Source: Flectonema sp. DT1601 (taxonomy: Eukaryota; Euglenozoa; Diplonemea; Diplonemida; Diplonemidae). Taken from it: DNA of 64,000 nt. Where the stretch lies: positions 248,001-312,000 of the forward strand of contig OZ025811.1 in assembly GCA_964019425.1 (NCBI GenBank). The letters are read 5' to 3'. The notes under the pieces are model-generated. The model ran no database searches. It had not been told where the DNA came from and was given only the letters and a program-made list of their open reading frames with translations. The position numbers were made by a program, and so were the translations under genes. Numbering within the stretch: position 1 is the first letter of the stretch; the number at the start of each line of letters is the position of its first letter. Positions 51,903 to 63,400 of this stretch are shown piece by piece.

Positions 51903-54900
51903 TTAGTGACGAGGAGAGGCAAGTCTCCACATCAATTTCCTACCAGTACTAGACCTTACTTGCATCGGAACTATTAATCCAGATTCTTGGAACTTAGCGG
52001 TGGATGCAATCGCAGAACCTCTATTAAAAGTGTGAGAGAACGCTCGGTATGCTTCAAGAACTTCAAATTTAGAATTCAAAACTTTAACATAAACAGACTC
52101 CCCAGATAAAGAAACTCCAGTAACCGCAAACTTATCATCACCAACAACAGACATTCCAATGGTTCTCGTAGAACTGTAAATAAAGGTCTTACATGTCGGA
52201 CCTACCTTCTCAATGAATACATCAGTTCCTAATGTAATCTTATAAATCTGACAATCAATCAGATCGAGATTTCTCAATGCATAACACACAACAACTCTGT
52301 TGTCACTGAGGATACCAACTTCAGAGTACAACTGTTCGTCGGCAGTGGTCAGCGCTACTGTCTTCGCGACATTCCCATCCGTCTTCACTACCGAAAGATA
52401 CAATCTAGTAGTTGTTGTTCGTCTCATTGAGTTCGCAACAACAAAGTATCCGCTACTCAAGAAAGACATCGATCCATGTGTGAAAGAATTCATTCGTGGG
52501 AAAAGGCTAACCTTATTGACCCCACCTCCATTCGTATCGAACGATTCCAAATAAAGATTATTTCCAACATTATTACCATCACGGTGTAATACATGAATAA
52601 GAGTCGTGCCTGAATCTATGGAGATCTTTGGATAGACTGCGGCGTCATTTATCGCAACAAAGCTTGCGACAACAACCGGAGATGATAGAGTAGAGGCAGA
52701 GATTTCAAATGATATTATTTTATAAGTAAAAGAATCACCCCCGTCATGAACAACAACATATGCTGTTGTCCCCACCACTGTCACATCATAAGTTGAACCA
52801 AGTCCGATGTTGGTTAGCTGAAGAATGTCTCTCCTGAATGATGTCCCATCTGTGTTTTCTACTTCTCCAATTAATTTTGCGACATTCGAATCATCCTGTA
52901 CAATATAAAGTGACAACACTCTACCATCTGACAGAGGCTTCACTACCTGCTCAACAATCGAAGATTGGTCTGGAACTCCGTATGTTGTTACAGTGGGAAC
53001 TCGACTGTATGCGGAGGAGTAAATACTCCATGAAGACCTGTCTTGCCATTTACTAGTCCAAGAGATAATGAAATTGTCGTTGTGTAGTAATGCGATGGTA
53101 GCATCAAATTGACGTCTACGTGTGAACTTGTTAATGAGTTGATCTCCGCCAAGTGGTCTTCCCGAGGTGTCAAATCGTCTAAAGTACGCGTCTTGTGTTA
53201 GTCGTATCTCAAAACGGTTCCACGCAACAATAAATGAATCGTCTGGCAGGATGCATATCGATGTCGGTCGGTCATTTCCAATTTCCTCGGCATTCACGCG
53301 AAAGTCACTTCCCTGTTTCACTGCACCCGCAGAATAGACAGCTCCCATCACGTTAAATAAAGTTGAAACAGTACCACTTCCCCAAATGATGATAAACTTC
53401 TTGTCACTGAAGAATGCTACTCGCGGAGATGTTTGAGATCCCTCAGTCTCGGTGTTCACTTGAAAAGCAGCAGCACTCGCAACAGGATTTGCTTGGCTCA
53501 CATCAAATACCCTGGCAAAGATACCGTATCCGGAACCGTCCTCATTAAAAGATTGCCAAGCAATAATGACACTGTCGTCATCAGTGATATCAACCGACGG
53601 GTTTCTCTGAGTTAGTTGCAACGTACCGTGAACGATGATAGGATCTGATATTGCCGAACCCTCAACAACACTCATGTACACGTCCACATCATTTCCTGTT
53701 CCAAGGTTAGCTTGCCATGAAACGACATACTTGTTTCCACTTGTCGTTGTCGCAATAACAGGCCGAGCATCACCTCCACTTGCAATTGTATGTATCAAAA
53801 CAGGAGAACCTATTTTGTCCCCATTGGAAGCAAACTGGAGGACGTTTATCGTGGTGCTGGAACCAACAGCTGACTGCCACGATACATAGAAATTGTTCCT
53901 GAAACAGGCAACATCCGGACGATCTTCTGGAGCGCTCGTCCCGCCACTTACCATAAATTCCTTGTCGAAAATTGCACGTCCGGTTGTGTCATAAATTTGA
54001 GCGTATATCTGAGAAACAGCTCCAACATGTGACTCCCATACAACGACGGCTCCTCCAGAGAATCCGCAAGAAGCAGGGGACCTTTGAAATCCCTGTAGGG
54101 TGTTACTTGCAGTCTCTGGTTGCCTCTCATAACCAGCATCTACCTCAATCGGTAAGGAAACACCAATTGGATCTCCAGTGATACTTGTAGTCGCAGTTGC
54201 ATAGACAATGACAACTCCCTTATCCGTCGCAATCATTGAAGGATTCGCTTGAGTTCCAATCACAAAATTATTAACCACCCGACTAGGTTCAATTTCAGCC
54301 CCAGAAACATCCATTCGGGTAAACATTATAGCACCTCCCTGTATATCTTTAACAGGAGACATATTTGATGCACAAGACACGGAAAAAGAATCATCATAAA
54401 GTGATTGTGAAAATGTGAGAGAATTCCTAAAGCAGGTCAACGATGTCCTCCAAGTGACGAAGCTGTTAATACTGCCGGAGTGAACAAAACCGGAATCTCG
54501 GTCAACGACAAAAATAATTAAACTTCCTTGCGTTGGAGTAAAAGTCCTAATCGACCCGGGGATTCCATCATTAAATCGAAAATCCATCGCACTTCCAATA
54601 GTAGTTCCCGTAATTGGAACATAATTCATATCTCTGGTGCCATCAAGGACGTGGGTTACGTAATAAGTTCCCCCAGCTCCACAAGCTGAGTCCCATATAA
54701 AAGGCGTCCCGGTACTCAGAACTCGAACATTAGCACCTCCAACATAAGCCGTTAAGACATAAAAAGTTACAGTTCCTTCAAGCTGTATTTCTTCAACTGA
54801 TGAAACTATCACAACCAGGGAACCTCCGCATAAAAATGACCGATGGTCGCTGCTGCCGGAATGCACCAAAGCAGTTTGTTCAGTACCATCCCCTGTTGCG

Positions 54901-56285
54901 TCCACCTCAACACTTCGAATACCTCCATCACCATAAGTTACAAAAAAAGTATTACTATGTGGCAAGCTACCTGCTATTATTGGAGCTGTTGTGGCACCGG
55001 TTCCAATAGTTTTCTTCGATTTCATGTTATTATCGTCATCGAAGAGTGCGTACATAACTGCACCTGCATTGGTTCTGTACGCAACAGCGTAACCTCCATT
55101 GTCAAGTCTACACGACGACATCGCATCCAACTCTATGTCAGTAACGAATTGAACTTCCGGAACGTGGTAGTAACTCGCAGCAATAATCGAAACAGGAACT
55201 TCCTCTGCTGTTTGTGATGGAAAGACAGCAAACCACCCATTGACTCCTAGTTGTGCCACGGATACTTTAGTTAATGTTTCTGATACCGCCAACGATGACC
55301 TGAAACCACTAGAAGATATATCACTGTAGTCATTATTATAATAAGCAAACCCAGTACTGGAAAACAGTATCGTCTGTCCCTTGTTGCTGGATCCCATACC
55401 AAGTGTTAAGTGATCAAGAACTGTTGAACGGTCCAGCATAGTAGGAGTACTCACAGCTATGTCATCAGTGAATAACCAAGTTCTCATAGTAGTCATAGCT
55501 GCTACGCTATCGTGAGCTGCTAATGTTATCAGAGGAGTCTCTCTTCCGTGACTCATTTTCAATGAAATTCTATCCCAGGCTCTTGTCGGAGAACCGGCAA
55601 TGGTACCACTGTAGAGCTCAGCGAAACTAACACTGCTTAATACTTTATAAAACAGTTCACTGGTTCCTTCACTGAACACAACTAACAATCCCGCAGATAT
55701 TTCTATCATGTCATAAAACGTTACACTTGTTCCTAAAACCGTCACAGGTGTCAAACTGTTCGCTGCCAAAGAAAACATTCTGAACGAACCTCCCGTACTG
55801 GTGAACAAGACAACAGCACCCCCTCCCGTTCTGAAACCCACAGCAGAGTGTCGCCCTGCTGTCGCACCAACAGTCGCAATTAGAACCGCACCGCCTACAG
55901 GTCTACCAGTAGAGGTATATTGCCTTCGGTACAACTCATCGTTTTCTTGGTATGTTATTAAGAATCCTCCGTCAGATAGGGCAGCAAGCTGCTTTCTCCC
56001 TGATGCAAATACTGTTGTTGACTCTGCAGAGCTCTGGTGAACAACAATCACGTCACCTGCTACTGTTGGATTACTGTTTTTATAAATCCTTGCTTGCAAT
56101 TGATGATCAGCTGAGCTGTACCATCCAACTACAACATCACCACTTCCCAATGTCAGGGTCTCTGCATCTCCAGGGCTTTTCCGTGAAACTTCAATCTTGG
56201 TTCCTGTTTTTTGAAACGTTATTGGACTCACTCCCCCCATTGCACTCGCCATCAGAGCACAGATCAACATAGCTCGTCGTATCAT
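51903..56285 (-). CDS. R4: giant secreted beta-propeller-repeat protein with shifted C-terminus
   Basis: 1,460 aa. N-terminus and block ~112-190 as in R2, SFAELYSG as in R1, central block starting as in R2 (VSSVEEIQLEGTVTF) but continuing with FNDGIPGSIRTF and VVDRDSGFVHSGSINSF, partly shared with R5. It is thus a clear mosaic. The frame ends MWRLASPRH because two bases present in R1 and R2 (GACGACAGG) are missing near 51911; the old tail codons continue in another frame down to about 51822, so about 30 residues including the acidic tail are lost. The 5' flank carries the second inverted-repeat element. Confidence 0.88.
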   Translation of the reverse strand: MIRRAMLICALMASAMGGVSPITFQKTGTKIEVSRKSPGDAETLTLGSGDVVVGWYSSADHQLQARIYKNSNPTVAGDVIVVHQSSAESTTVFASGRKQLAALSDGGFLITYQENDELYRRQYTSTGRPVGGAVLIATVGATAGRHSAVGFRTGGGAVVLFTSTGGSFRMFSLAANSLTPVTVLGTSVTFYDMIEISAGLLVVFSEGTSELFYKVLSSVSFAELYSGTIAGSPTRAWDRISLKMSHGRETPLITLAAHDSVAAMTTMRTWLFTDDIAVSTPTMLDRSTVLDHLTLGMGSSNKGQTILFSSTGFAYYNNDYSDISSSGFRSSLAVSETLTKVSVAQLGVNGWFAVFPSQTAEEVPVSIIAASYYHVPEVQFVTDIELDAMSSCRLDNGGYAVAYRTNAGAVMYALFDDDNNMKSKKTIGTGATTAPIIAGSLPHSNTFFVTYGDGGIRSVEVDATGDGTEQTALVHSGSSDHRSFLCGGSLVVIVSSVEEIQLEGTVTFYVLTAYVGGANVRVLSTGTPFIWDSACGAGGTYYVTHVLDGTRDMNYVPITGTTIGSAMDFRFNDGIPGSIRTFTPTQGSLIIFVVDRDSGFVHSGSINSFVTWRTSLTCFRNSLTFSQSLYDDSFSVSCASNMSPVKDIQGGAIMFTRMDVSGAEIEPSRVVNNFVIGTQANPSMIATDKGVVIVYATATTSITGDPIGVSLPIEVDAGYERQPETASNTLQGFQRSPASCGFSGGAVVVWESHVGAVSQIYAQIYDTTGRAIFDKEFMVSGGTSAPEDRPDVACFRNNFYVSWQSAVGSSTTINVLQFASNGDKIGSPVLIHTIASGGDARPVIATTTSGNKYVVSWQANLGTGNDVDVYMSVVEGSAISDPIIVHGTLQLTQRNPSVDITDDDSVIIAWQSFNEDGSGYGIFARVFDVSQANPVASAAAFQVNTETEGSQTSPRVAFFSDKKFIIIWGSGTVSTLFNVMGAVYSAGAVKQGSDFRVNAEEIGNDRPTSICILPDDSFIVAWNRFEIRLTQDAYFRRFDTSGRPLGGDQLINKFTRRRQFDATIALLHNDNFIISWTSKWQDRSSWSIYSSAYSRVPTVTTYGVPDQSSIVEQVVKPLSDGRVLSLYIVQDDSNVAKLIGEVENTDGTSFRRDILQLTNIGLGSTYDVTVVGTTAYVVVHDGGDSFTYKIISFEISASTLSSPVVVASFVAINDAAVYPKISIDSGTTLIHVLHRDGNNVGNNLYLESFDTNGGGVNKVSLFPRMNSFTHGSMSFLSSGYFVVANSMRRTTTTRLYLSVVKTDGNVAKTVALTTADEQLYSEVGILSDNRVVVCYALRNLDLIDCQIYKITLGTDVFIEKVGPTCKTFIYSSTRTIGMSVVGDDKFAVTGVSLSGESVYVKVLNSKFEVLEAYRAFSHTFNRGSAIASTAKFQESGLIVPMQVRSSTGRKLMWRLASPRH

Positions 56286-56334
56286 TGTTTTTTGATTGTT
56301 TGTTAAGCTGACAATAATAATAATAATAATTAAT

Positions 56335-57105
56335 CATAGATGGAAGTGCCCTCCAAATTTGGAAGGCGCCTGGTGAAAATCAGCCACAAAAATTTGTAGG
56401 GCCAAAATAGGGCCATTGTAGGGCCAAAATAGGGCCAAAATAGGGCGCTGGAGGGCGCGTAGGGCGCTTTTTTAATTAAATTTAATATAATGCCGAGCTC
56501 ATTTTGACACACCCCTGCCCTCAGCGAGGGTCGAATCGCATCTTATTTGACTTTTCTCCGGTTCGCCTGATCAAATGCGTCTCTGGGATATCAGTTTACT
56601 TGCCACCAGTAAACTTCTTTTTTTTTCTCACAAGGTACCGTGAAGACCGGCCTATTAACAGGTTAGCAAGAACGCACTCTCCCTCCTCGAATCCCTCTAT
56701 ATTCGACTCGGTGCATTCTGCGGGCTAATCAGCTCCTTGTAGATCCGGGATGCATCGTCCACTGAACTGAGTTTCAGCTTCAGGGATTGCAGCAGGCTCC
56801 GGAAGCTCTCAAGGAGTAGCCCATTGTTTTTGCCATTGTTGACCTCCGAACCATGACCTGGAGGTCTCGGGTTCGAACCCCGTGACACCCTTTTTTCTCT
56901 TTTTCGAAAGACTGCCAAGCATGTCAAAATTTTTTTTTGGCTTCTGCGTCAAAATACTTGTGCGTCAGTGTAAGTCGACGTCAATTTAGCTGTCTTATAG
57001 TAATAAAAAAGGAAAAAAAAAGCGCCCTCCAAAATAATATTTATATTAAAAGCGCCCTACAAGCGCCCTACACGCCCTCCAAATTGTAGGGCACTTCCAT
57101 CTATG
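56335..57105. mobile_element. Terminal-inverted-repeat element, copy 2 (50 bp upstream of R4)
   Basis: Same ends, same ATTAAT flanks (56329-56334 and 57106-57111) and same orientation as copy 1. It differs by an expanded AGGGCCAAAAT stretch near 56397-56442 and lacks copy 1's 37-bp duplication. The T-arm-like GGGTTCGAACCCCGTG lies at 56871-56886, and the conserved short minus frame reads RPPGHGSEVNN. Because site and orientation match copy 1, one insertion followed by duplication or conversion of the promoter region is more likely than two insertions. Confidence 0.8.
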
Positions 57106-57172
57106 ATTAATAATAAAAATTAAAACAACAGTCAATAAGCTGACCTCTCCAATTGTTGGTATTTGTTTAGAT

Positions 57173-57415
57173 AAATGAGAAGCAAAGAATTCATCGTCAC
57201 TTTACTCAAAGTCTGGTCGCAATGTCGAGTAGTTAATCTTTTTATTTCTTTAGTCAGGTGTGATGATTTAGTTTGGTCAAAGATAGAAGGTTGCCATCTA
57301 ATCAAAACCCCTGTAGAGAAAAGAGTTTCCTCCGTGTTGAAAAGAGAGATTGCTATTCTGATGAATTCATCTTTTAGTCAACCACCACGTACTTGGCCTA
57401 TAACTGGATCTGTTG
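57173..57415 (-). pseudogene. EF-hand gene relic, third copy
   Basis: As 40678-40905 with the same fusion and small further changes. Confidence 0.8.
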
Positions 57416-57429
57416 CATTAGCCGGAATA

Positions 57430-57740
57430 GTACCGAGGATCGTTCACCCCCATAATTGTACTGTCAGTTTATGGTCATAACTGCGACGGACCAAGTAAGG
57501 ATTTTGCTATTCAAGGGTCAAATAATTTCTTTTTCGCAGTTCAATAATTTACTTTTCGCAAAGGAAGCCATCTTTTCGATGTTTAAAAGTTAGTTCTTGT
57601 CTTTGCTGCTCCTGTGTCTCATTTCGTTGTGCTGCCTATTGTTGTAGGTTAAGCGTCAAGAGCATTGAGACTTCCCTTGCATCGCATGCAATTCCCCAGA
57701 TGGCTTCAGCTGTTTTAGAGGTGCATTTTCTGGAAAAGAA
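57430..57740 (+). pseudogene. Spliced plus-strand relic, second long copy
   Basis: Matches 33270-33520, including the GTAAGG...TTTTCGCAG intron-like segment (about 57495-57539). An extra ~45 bp lies near 57612-57657 relative to the first copy. The 5' part is shortened. Confidence 0.4.
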
Positions 57741-57841
57741 ACGTTTCAAAATAAGAACTGGTAACCACTAGTGGTACCATAATATAAAACTCCTCCAAGT
57801 ATCAAAAAAAAGGAGAGAGGCAGTTACTGTTACTGTTGAAA

Positions 57842-58800
57842 ACATGATGACCTCGTATCAACTAGTCGATAATAACTCCCCTCTAAAAGACACTATCTCA
57901 TACACACAGTACTGTTCTCTACCTGGAGTTGAGTTTCAGCAGTTTCGGCGCTGTATGAATGTGTGCAACTACCGTCTCGCAGGCAGCAATCTCTGAAAGA
58001 AGCTTGCCTTCCCGGCATCTTCAGTATTCGCCACATGTATCTGTGATGTTGACAGATGTAATGGGTGGATCTCTGGGGCCTTCAACATCATCGTAACTTC
58101 CTTCTGGCGCTCATAAAGTCCGAAGCTGAGAAGCGAACAACAATGAGAGGAATTATTGGAATAGATTCTCACATTGGAGATAAGAGACATGTCAGGTGTA
58201 TTGAGAAGATACATCTAATCCATCCTGGTGACTATATCATGACTCTGGATTATAAAGAAAAGGACTTCTAATGACAGAAGGGCCAAATTCCCCTTTCTAT
58301 CAACAGGGGAAATAGTCTGCTTGGATGTGTACTACATGAGCAGTTTGGAACTGAGGTTCAGTGTGGCCATAACAACTTCCTACTCCCACACATCAACCAG
58401 AATGCGATAGTAACGTATCCAGTTATGAATAAGTTCTTCTTGATGTCTGAGAATGATAAGATGATTCACTATTGGGCTGATGCTGGTAGGCACCTTGAGA
58501 ACACAACCGTCATCAGCCTGTTCTGTAAAATAGGTTAATCAGCTTGGGTTAACTTTTTCCCTAGTCGGCATGGCAAGTCCGAATGTGGTTGACACTTTGG
58601 CAATATCACATCTGTGCTGACACTCGCATCTAAATCGCAGGAAATCTGGGCCTTCAAGAAAAACAAAATTTCAAACATAATTTCTACCAGTGCCACACAG
58701 CTTACAAGGCAAATGTTACTAGAAACAGTCAAAAAAGTGAAATTTTCAAACTGGTGGGCAGTAAAAGGATGCCCCAGTACCGGATTTGAGTTTTTTGGAT
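57842..58800 (+). pseudogene. Decayed plus-strand coding fossil, family unrecognised
   Basis: About 950 bp with protein-like composition spread over more than one frame and several interruptions; it looks broken. It has no match elsewhere in the window and higher GC than the surrounding spacer. It may be an old inserted element or a displaced gene; I cannot assign a family. Confidence 0.35.
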
Positions 58801-60400
58801 AGTATTTTCGTGGGGTGGTGGGCTCGGATGGATCTTTATCTGAATTGTTACCTCGCAGACTACATCAAACAACAAAAGTACATCAGCTCTAAAGCTGGAA
58901 GGCATGCCACATTCTCTATTGAATGATGAATGATGCCTCGGCATATTACAATACTTTCTTGTTTTCTGTAATTTTGATTTTATACACAAAAGTGCAGATC
59001 AAATTGTATAAATAAGAAGAAGCTAAGCACATGCATAAAAAAGAAACAGATACTCACTGTGATAGTACGTCAGTTCAGATTTCTTCAGTGGAACAAACTA
59101 TCTTCAGTAAACTATTGGATATACACGTGAGCTTTGTTTGAATTAGTTAAAAGAAACAAATGAAATAAGGGAGAGGAAGGCAGGAATTCAAAGAAATAAA
59201 AGAATAACTCCACAGACGACAATAGGAATCCAATATCTTAGATAAATGTTTTGGATTATCCTTTACGTCAATAAAGAGAGAAAAGATATCACTTCTAGAC
59301 TTTGTCTACGAGTAACATCCTTCGGTAGTTAGTTAGAATATGAGTTTGTTAAAAGAGAGGTTTGGAATAAAGATATAAAAACAAAAACAAGTTTCAGCCG
59401 AATTTGAAACAAAAGTACACTATCACCTGTGAAAGCTGGAAGGCATGCCACATTCTCTATCGAAGGATGAATGTGGCCTCGGCATATTACAATACTTTCT
59501 TGTTTTCCGTAATTTTGATTTTATACACAAAAGTGCAGATCAAATTGTATAAATAAGAAGAAGCTAAGCACATGTATAAAAAAGAAACAGATACTCACTG
59601 TGATAGTACGTCAGTTCAGATTTCTTCAGTGGAACATTTAAGAAAAAGAAACAAAATAAGGGAGAGGAGGGCAGGAATTCAAAGAAATAAAAGAATAACT
59701 CCACAGACGATTATAGGAATCCAATATCTTAGATAAATGTTTGGTTATTCAACCCCACAAGAAAGCCAGATAGAATGAGATAATTACACAGTGCGCGTAG
59801 ATTTTTCGATGATCTTCGTATGTGTGACTTCTGAACCACAACAACCACAAGGTTGAACAACAATAACAAAAAAAGAATTTACACACATACACACGCACAA
59901 TTGCCAATTTCCCTCATGTCACACCAAATACATGGGAAGACACGGATGGTTAATATTTCGACGGTTCCAAGAAACACGACTCAAAACATCTTAACCACAT
60001 TCACAAAAACATAAAAACAGAAAAGAATTAAGAAGAAATAAAAAACCCTAAAGACCTTTTGGGGTTTTCCACAACTGAACAATAAGCCTCACACCGAGAG
60101 TGAATACATTACAATTTCTTCGACGAAGGAACTTTTCTTCCACAGAATCTTTTTTCTCTGAAAACTAAAATTTAAGCACCTCAAAGCAGAATGGGGGTGA
60201 GGGGGGACAGGAAAGAAAACAAGAAACTTCTGCGTCGTTGATTTGCTTGCAAGTTGTCAAGAAACCGTTCCTATTTCTTACTCATTTCCCAACTGTCAGT
60301 CAGAAGTTACAGCGACTAAAATCACAACGCACACTACAGAGACCAACATATTTTTTTACAAAAAAGTACTTACTTATTCGCTTTCGCATTAATCAGTTTC

Positions 60401-63400
60401 TTAAATAGATTTATCAGTTGGTACTTCAGAATCAATTTTGGCGACGACAGGAGAGGTAAGTCTCCACAACAAATTCTTAACAGTACTAGACCTTACTTGC
60501 ATTGGAACTATTAATCCAGATTCTTGGAACTTAGCGATGGATGCAATCGCAGGAGCTCTATTAAAAGTGTGAGAGAACGCTCGGTATGCTTCAAGAACTT
60601 CAAATTTAGAATTCAAAACTTTAACATAAACAGACTCCCCAGATAAAGAAACTCCAGTAACCGCAAACTTATCATCACCAACAACAGACATTCCAATGGT
60701 TCTCGTAGAACTGTAAATAAAGGTCTTACATGTCGGACCTACCTTCTTAATGAATACATCAGTTCCTAATGTAATCTTATAAATCTGACAATCAATGAGA
60801 GAAACTCCTATCGTAGAATAACAAACAACAACTCTGTTGTCACTGAGGATACCAACTTCAGAGTACAACTGTTCGTCGGCAGTGGTCAGCGCTACTGTCT
60901 TTGCGACATTCCCATCCGTCTTCACTACCGAAAGATACAATCTAGTAGTTGTTGTTCGTCTCATTGAGTTCGCAATAACAAAGTATCCGCTACTCAAGAA
61001 AGACATCGATCCATGTGTGAAAGAATTCATTCGTGGGAAAAGGCTAACCTTATTGACGCCACCTCCATTCGTATCGAACGATTCCAAATAAAGATTATTT
61101 CCAACATTATTACCATCACGGTGTAATACATGAATAAGAGTCGTGCCTGAATCTATGGAGATCTTTGGATAGACTGCGGCCTCATTTATCGCAACAAAGC
61201 TTGCGACAACAACCGGAGATGATAGAGTAGAGGCAGAGATTTCAAATGATATTATTTTATAAGTAAAAGAATCACCCCCGTCATGAACAACAACATATGC
61301 TGTTGTCCCCACCACTGTCACATCATAAGTTGAACCAAGTCCGATGTTGGTTAGCTGAAGAATGTCTCTCCTGAATGATGTCCCATCTGTGTTTTCTACT
61401 TCTCCAATTAATTTTGCGACATTCGAATCATCCTGTACAATATAAAGTGACAACACTCTACCATCTGACAGAGGCTTCACTACCTGCTCAACAATCGAAG
61501 ATTGGTCTGGAACTCCGTATGTTGTTACAGTGGGAACTCGACTGTATGCGGAGGAGTAAATACTCCATGAAGACCTGTCTTGCCATTTACTAGTCCAAGA
61601 GATAATGAAATTGTCGTTGTGCAGTAATGCGATGGTAGCATCAAATTGACGTCTACGTGTGAACCTGTTAATGAGTTGATCTCCGCCAAGTGGTCTTCCC
61701 GAGGTGTCAAATCGTCTAAAGTACGCGTCTTGTGTTAGTCGTATCTCAAAACGGTTCCACGCAACAATAAATGAATCGTCTGGCAGGATGCATATCGATG
61801 TCGGTCGGTCATTTCCAATTTCCTCGGCATTCACGCGAAAGTCACTTCCCTGTTTCACTGCACCCGCAGAATAGACAGCTCCCATCACGTTAAATAAAGT
61901 TGAAACAGTACCACTTCCCCAAATGATGATAAACTTCTTGTCACTGAAGAATGCTACTCGCGGAGATGTTTGAGATCCCTCAGTCTCGGTGTTCACTTGA
62001 AAAGCAGCAGCACTCGCAACAGGATTTGCTTGGCTCACATCAAATACCCTGGCAAAGATACCGTATCCGGAACCGTCCTCATTAAAAGATTGCCAAGCAA
62101 TAATGACACTGTCGTCATCAGTGATATCAACCGACGGGTTTCTCTGAGTTAGTTGCAACGTACCGTGAACGATGATAGGATCTGATATTGCCGAACCCTC
62201 AACAACACTCATGTACACGTCCACATCATTTCCTGTTCCAAGGTTAGCTCCACTTCTCGTTGTCGCAATAACAGGCCGAGCATCACCTCCACTTGCAATT
62301 GTATGTATCAAAACAGGAGAACCTATTTTGTCCCCATTGGAAGCAAACTGGAGGACGTTTATCGTGGTGCTGGAACCAACAGCTGACTGCCACGATACAT
62401 AGAAATTGTTCCTGAAACAGGCAACATCCGGACGATCTTCTGGAGCGCTCGTCCCGCCACTTACCATAAATTCCTTGTCGAAAATTGCACGTCCGGTTGT
62501 GTCATAAATTTGAGCGTATATCTGAGAAACAGCTCCAACATGTGACTCCCATACAACGACGGCTCCTCCAGAGAATCCGCAAGAAGCAGGGGACCTTTGA
62601 AATCCCTGTAGGGTGTTACTTGCAGTCTCTGGTTGCCTCTCATAACCAGCATCTACCTCAATCGGTAAGGAAACACCAATTGGATCTCCAGTGATACTTG
62701 TAGTCGCAGTTGCATAGACAATGACAACTCCCTTATCCGTCGCAATCATTGAAGGATTCGCTTGAGTTCCAACAACAAAATTATTAACCACCCGACTAGG
62801 TTCAATTTCAGCCCCAGAAGCTTCCATTCGGGTAAACATTATAGCACCGCCTTGTCTATCTTTAACAGGAGACATATTTGATGCACAAGACACGGAAAAA
62901 GAATCATCATAAAGTGATTGTGAAAATGTGAGAGAATTCCTAAAGCAGTTCAACGATGTCCTCCAAGTGACGCTGCTGGTAATACTTCTGGAGTGAACAA
63001 CACCGGAATCTCGGTCAACGACAAAAATAATTATACCTCCTTGTGTTGGAGTAAAAATCCTAATCGACCTGGGAATTCCATCATTAAATCGAATGAATGA
63101 CGTAATTCGGAAATTTGGAAAATTATTCACCTCAATTGAACGATACCTCACAACTGTGATATATTGGTAGTAGGATAAGTATATAGTTCCCCCATCTCCA
63201 CAAGCTGAGTCCCATATAAAAGACGTTACGGTATCCAGAACTCGAACATTAGCACCTCCAACATAAATAGTTAAGATATAATTAGTTGAAGTTCCTTCAA
63301 CTCCTATTTCTTCATTTGATGAAACTATCACAACCAGGGAACCTCCGCATAAAAATGAACGATGGTCGCTGCTGCCGGAATGCACCAAAGCAGTTTGTTC

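Larger units (their letters stand above)
56286..60400. repeat. Spacer R4-R5
   Basis: After the inverted-repeat element come the EF-hand relic (57173-57415), a partial copy of the spliced relic (57430-57740), an unplaced plus-strand coding relic (57842-58800), two copies of the TACGTCAGTTCAGATTTC block (58973-59345 and 59515-59740), the ACCACAAGG block (59750-60060) and a fragment of the 35229 relic (60100-60165). Confidence 0.65.
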
